Origin: Hydractinia symbiolongicarpus
Taxonomy: Eukaryota > Cnidaria > Hydrozoa > Anthoathecata > Hydractiniidae
Direction of reading: 5' to 3'
Assembly (NCBI RefSeq): GCF_029227915.1
Contig: NC_079882.1
Coordinates: 32,728,001-32,792,000 of the forward strand
DNA length: 64,000 bases
Under the pieces are notes generated by a model. The model was not told the origin of the DNA. It was given only the letters and a program-made list of their open reading frames with translations, and ran no database searches. This document shows, in pieces, positions 61,333-64,000 of this stretch. Numbering within the stretch: position 1 is the first letter of the stretch; the number at the start of each line of letters is the position of its first letter. Both the position numbers and the translations under genes were made by a program.

Positions 61333-64000
61333 CTAAAACGCATGAGACTTGTAGTTGTCAAAAATGTTTTCATTTTTGATGAGACTCTTAATGAAAGAGG
61401 TTTAATCGCCGGCAAACGAAATCCCGCGTTTTCCCGTAAATCCGAGGCTTGGCCCGTATAGTCGAATGTATACAAAGAAAGTACCCAGGGAGTAAACTCA
61501 TTTCCCGAACGATTTTTTAAATTTTTTTTTCACCACTAAAACGCATGAGACTTGTAGTTTTCAAAAATGTTTTCATTTTTGATGAGACGCTGAATAAAAG
61601 AAGTTTAATCGCCGGCAAACGAAAACCCGCGATTTCCCGTAAATCCCGGCTTGGCCGGTGTAGTCAAAAGTATACAAAGAAAGTACCCAGGGAGTAAACT
61701 CATTTCCCGAAGGATTTTTTAAATTATTTTTTCACCACTAAAACGCATGAGACTTGTAGTTTTCAAAAATGTTTTCATTTTTGATGAGACGCTGAATAAA
61801 AGCAGTTTAATCGCCGGCAAACGAAAATCCGCGATTTCCGGTAAATCCCGGACTCGGCCGTATAGTCAAAAGTATACAAAGAAAGTACCCAGGGAGTAAA
61901 CTCAATTCCCGAACGATTTTTTAAATTATTTTTTCACCACTAAAACGCATGAGACTTGTAGTTGTCAAAAATGTTTTCATTTTTGATGAGACTCTTAATG
62001 AAAGAGGTTTAATCGCCGGCAAACGAAATCCCGCGTTTTCCCGTAAATCCGGGGCCTGGCCCGTATAGTCGAATGTATACAAAGAAAGTACCCAGGGAGT
62101 AAACTCATTTCCCGAACGATTTTTAAAATTTTTTTTTCACCACTAAAACGCATGAGACTTGTAGTTTTCAAAAATATTTTCATTTTTGATGAGACGCTTA
62201 ATGAAAGAGGTTTAATCGCCGGAAAACGAAAACCCGCGATTTCCTGTAAATCCCGGGCTTGGTCCGTATAGTCGAATGTATACAAAGAAAGTACCCTGTG
62301 AGTAAACTCATTTCCAGAACGATTTTTTAAATTATTTTTTCACCACTAAAACGCATAAGACTTGTAGGTTTTAAAAATGTTTTCATTTTTGATGAGACGC
62401 TGAATAAAAGAAGTTTAATCGCCGGCAAACGAAAACCCGCAATTTCCCGTAAATCCCGGCTTGGCCCGTATAGTCAAAAGTATACAAAGAAAGTACCCAG
62501 GGAGTAAACTCATTTCCCGAACGATTTTTTAAATTATATTTTCACCACTAAAACGCATGAGACTTGTAGTTGTCAAAAATGTTTTCATTTTTGATGAGAC
62601 GCTTAATGAAAGAGGTTTAATCGCCGGAAAACGAAAACCCGCGATTTCCCGTAAATCCCAGGCTTGGCCCGTATAGTCGAATGTATACAAAGAAAGTACT
62701 CTGTGAGTAAACTCATTTCCAGAACGATTTTTTAAATTATTTTTTCACCACTAAAACGCATAAGACTTGTAGTTTTTAAAAATGTTTTCATTTTAGATGA
62801 GACGCTGAATAAAAGCAGTTTAATCGCCGGCAAACGAAAATCCGCGATTTCCCGTAAATCCCGGACTCGGCCGTATAGTCAAAAGTATACAAAGAAAGTA
62901 CCCAGGGAGTAAATTCAATTCCCGAACGATTTTTTAAATTATTTTCTCACCACTAAAACGCATGAGACTTGTAGTTGTCAAAAATGTTTTCATTTTTGAT
63001 GAGACTCTTAATGAAAGAGGTTTAATCGCCGGCAAACGAAATCCCGCGTTTTCCCGTAAATCCGAGGCTTGGCCCGTATAGTCGAATGTATACAAAGAAA
63101 GTACCCAGGGAGTAAACTCATTTCCCTAACGATTTTTTAAATTTTTTTTTTCACCACTAAAACGCATGAGACTTGTAGTTTTCAAAAATGTTTTCATTTT
63201 TGATGAGACGCTGAATAAAAGAAGTTTAATCGCCGGCAAACGAAAACCTGCGATTTCCCGTAAATCCCGGCTTGGCGGGTGTAGTCAAAAGTATACAAAG
63301 AAAGTACCCAGGGAGTAAACTCATTTCCCGAAGGATTTTTTAAATTATTTTTTCACCACTAAAACGCATGAGACTTGTAGTTTTCAAAAATGTTTTCATT
63401 TTTGATGAGACGCTGAATAAAAGAAGTTTAATCGCCAGCAAACGAAAACCCGCGATTTCCCGTAAATCCCGGGCTTGGCCCGTATAGTCGAATGTATACA
63501 AAGAAAGTACCCTGTGAGTAAACTCATTTCCAGAACGATTTTTTAAATTATTTTTTCACCACTAAAACGCATAAGACTTGTAGTTTTTAAAAATGTTTTC
63601 ATTTTAGATGAGACGCTGAATAAAAGCAGTTTAATCGCCGGCAAACGAAAATCCGCGATTTCCCGTAAATCCCGGACTCGGCCGTATAGTCAAAAGTATA
63701 CAAAGAAAGTACCCAGGGAGTAAACTCAATTCCCGAACGATTTTTTAAATTATTTTTTCACCACTAAAACGCATGAGACTTGTAGTTGTCAAAAATGTTT
63801 TCATTTTTGATGAGACTCTTAATGAAAGAGGTTTAATCGCCGGCAAACGAAATCCCGCGTTTTCCCGTAAATCCGAGGCTTGGCCCGTATAGTCGAATGT
63901 ATACAAAGAAAGTACCCAGGGAGTAAACTCATTTCCCGAACGATTTTTTAAATTATTTTTTCACCACTAAAACGCATGAGACTTGTAGTTTTCAAAAATG
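60928..64000 (+). repeat. 8-monomer (1620 bp) and 4-monomer (811 bp) repeats to the right edge
   Basis: 60928, 61131, 61333, 61536 and 61738 match 62548, 62751, 62953, 63157 and 63359 at offset 1620-1621, sharing TTTTAGATG, GAGACTC, TCCGAGGC and GGTGTAGTC. 62751 and 62953 recur at 63562 and 63764, offset 811. The partial monomer from 63967 is cut by the window edge. Confidence 0.88.

Larger units (their letters stand above)
1..64000. repeat. Satellite DNA array, 202-203 bp monomer, about 316 head-to-tail copies
   Basis: The motif CCACTAAAACGC, or a close variant, recurs every 202-203 bases from end to end, for example at 203, 405, 608, 810, 1012 and 1215, and at 63359, 63562, 63764 and 63967. 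Every copy has the same orientation and no unrelated sequence interrupts it. The array runs off both edges, so its true length is unknown. A homogeneous array of this size is typical of eukaryotic centromeric, pericentromeric, subtelomeric or B-chromosome satellite; which of these applies cannot be read from the sequence. No gene is present: all open frames are short, overlap antisense, and repeat with the monomer period. Confidence 0.99.

Noticed and set aside
1-64000. CRISPR array
   Set aside because: The repeat unit is 202 bp with no unique spacers; everything between repeats is itself repeat, and the copy number and HORs fit satellite DNA.
1-64000. Tandem array of a non-LTR or helitron element, or an rDNA spacer
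   Set aside because: No terminal motifs, coding remnant, poly(A) tail pattern, promoter-like unit or rRNA segment occurs in any monomer.

Overview
The whole window is one uninterrupted, head-to-tail tandem satellite DNA array. The monomer is 202-203 bp, and I place about 316 monomers from position 1 to 63967 plus a 34-base partial at the right edge. All are in the same orientation. I see no protein-coding gene, tRNA, rRNA, transposon, microsatellite, telomere repeat, CRISPR array or unique spacer anywhere. The only clear internal length break is one 184-bp monomer at 58920. Open frames of 60-100 codons exist on both strands, but they are by-products of the repeat: they overlap antisense to each other, recur with the repeat period, and end in the A/T-rich tract of each monomer.

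A homogeneous 64-kb satellite like this points to a eukaryotic nuclear chromosome, most likely centromeric or pericentromeric heterochromatin, though subtelomeric or B-chromosome DNA would look the same. I do not recognise the satellite family and cannot name the species. A reference monomer (2023-2224) has 74 G+C of 202 bases and 10 CpG, about 1.5 times expectation, which argues against heavy germline CpG methylation.

Each monomer has a fixed plan (positions counted from the CTAAAACGC start). There is an A/T-rich 5' part with a strong dyad (positions 26-47) flanked by ATGAGAC direct repeats, then a CpG-rich middle (75-123), a second dyad GTATA/TATAC (123-140), a GAGT/ACTC inverted repeat (157-166) and a closing T6-A3-TTA-T6 tract (180-197). 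Conserved boxes alternate with variable boxes, and the variable boxes define recurring monomer subtypes.

The subtypes form a patchwork of higher-order repeats (HORs). From left to right: a BCD-trimer-based block (203-2629) copied almost exactly to 5060-7436; a 6-monomer block at 2832, 4047 and 7487; 5-, 8- and 10-monomer spaced copies across 8.5-16 kb; an 8-monomer HOR of 1622 bp at 17.2-20.4 and 22.7-26.1 kb; a 5-monomer repeat at 26.1-27.9 kb; a 3.42-kb duplication (28121-31543 and 35609-39031) enclosing a 6-monomer HOR of 1214 bp; a 7-monomer HOR of 1416 bp at 40.3-45.4 and 48.6-50.0 kb; a dimer zone at 46.4-48.6 kb; a 10-monomer HOR of 2027 bp at 50.6-54.7 kb; a 5-monomer repeat at 54.7-56.5 kb; mosaic DNA at 56.5-60.1 kb; and 3-, 4- and 8-monomer repeats to the right edge. 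Hybrid monomers mark many block edges, as expected from repeated in-register unequal exchange or gene conversion.

The most interesting signals are the conserved dyad, a variant class in which two linked substitutions move that dyad to a new register, the paired changes in a G/C-rich inverted repeat, and the layered recombination history recorded by hybrid monomers and private mutations.
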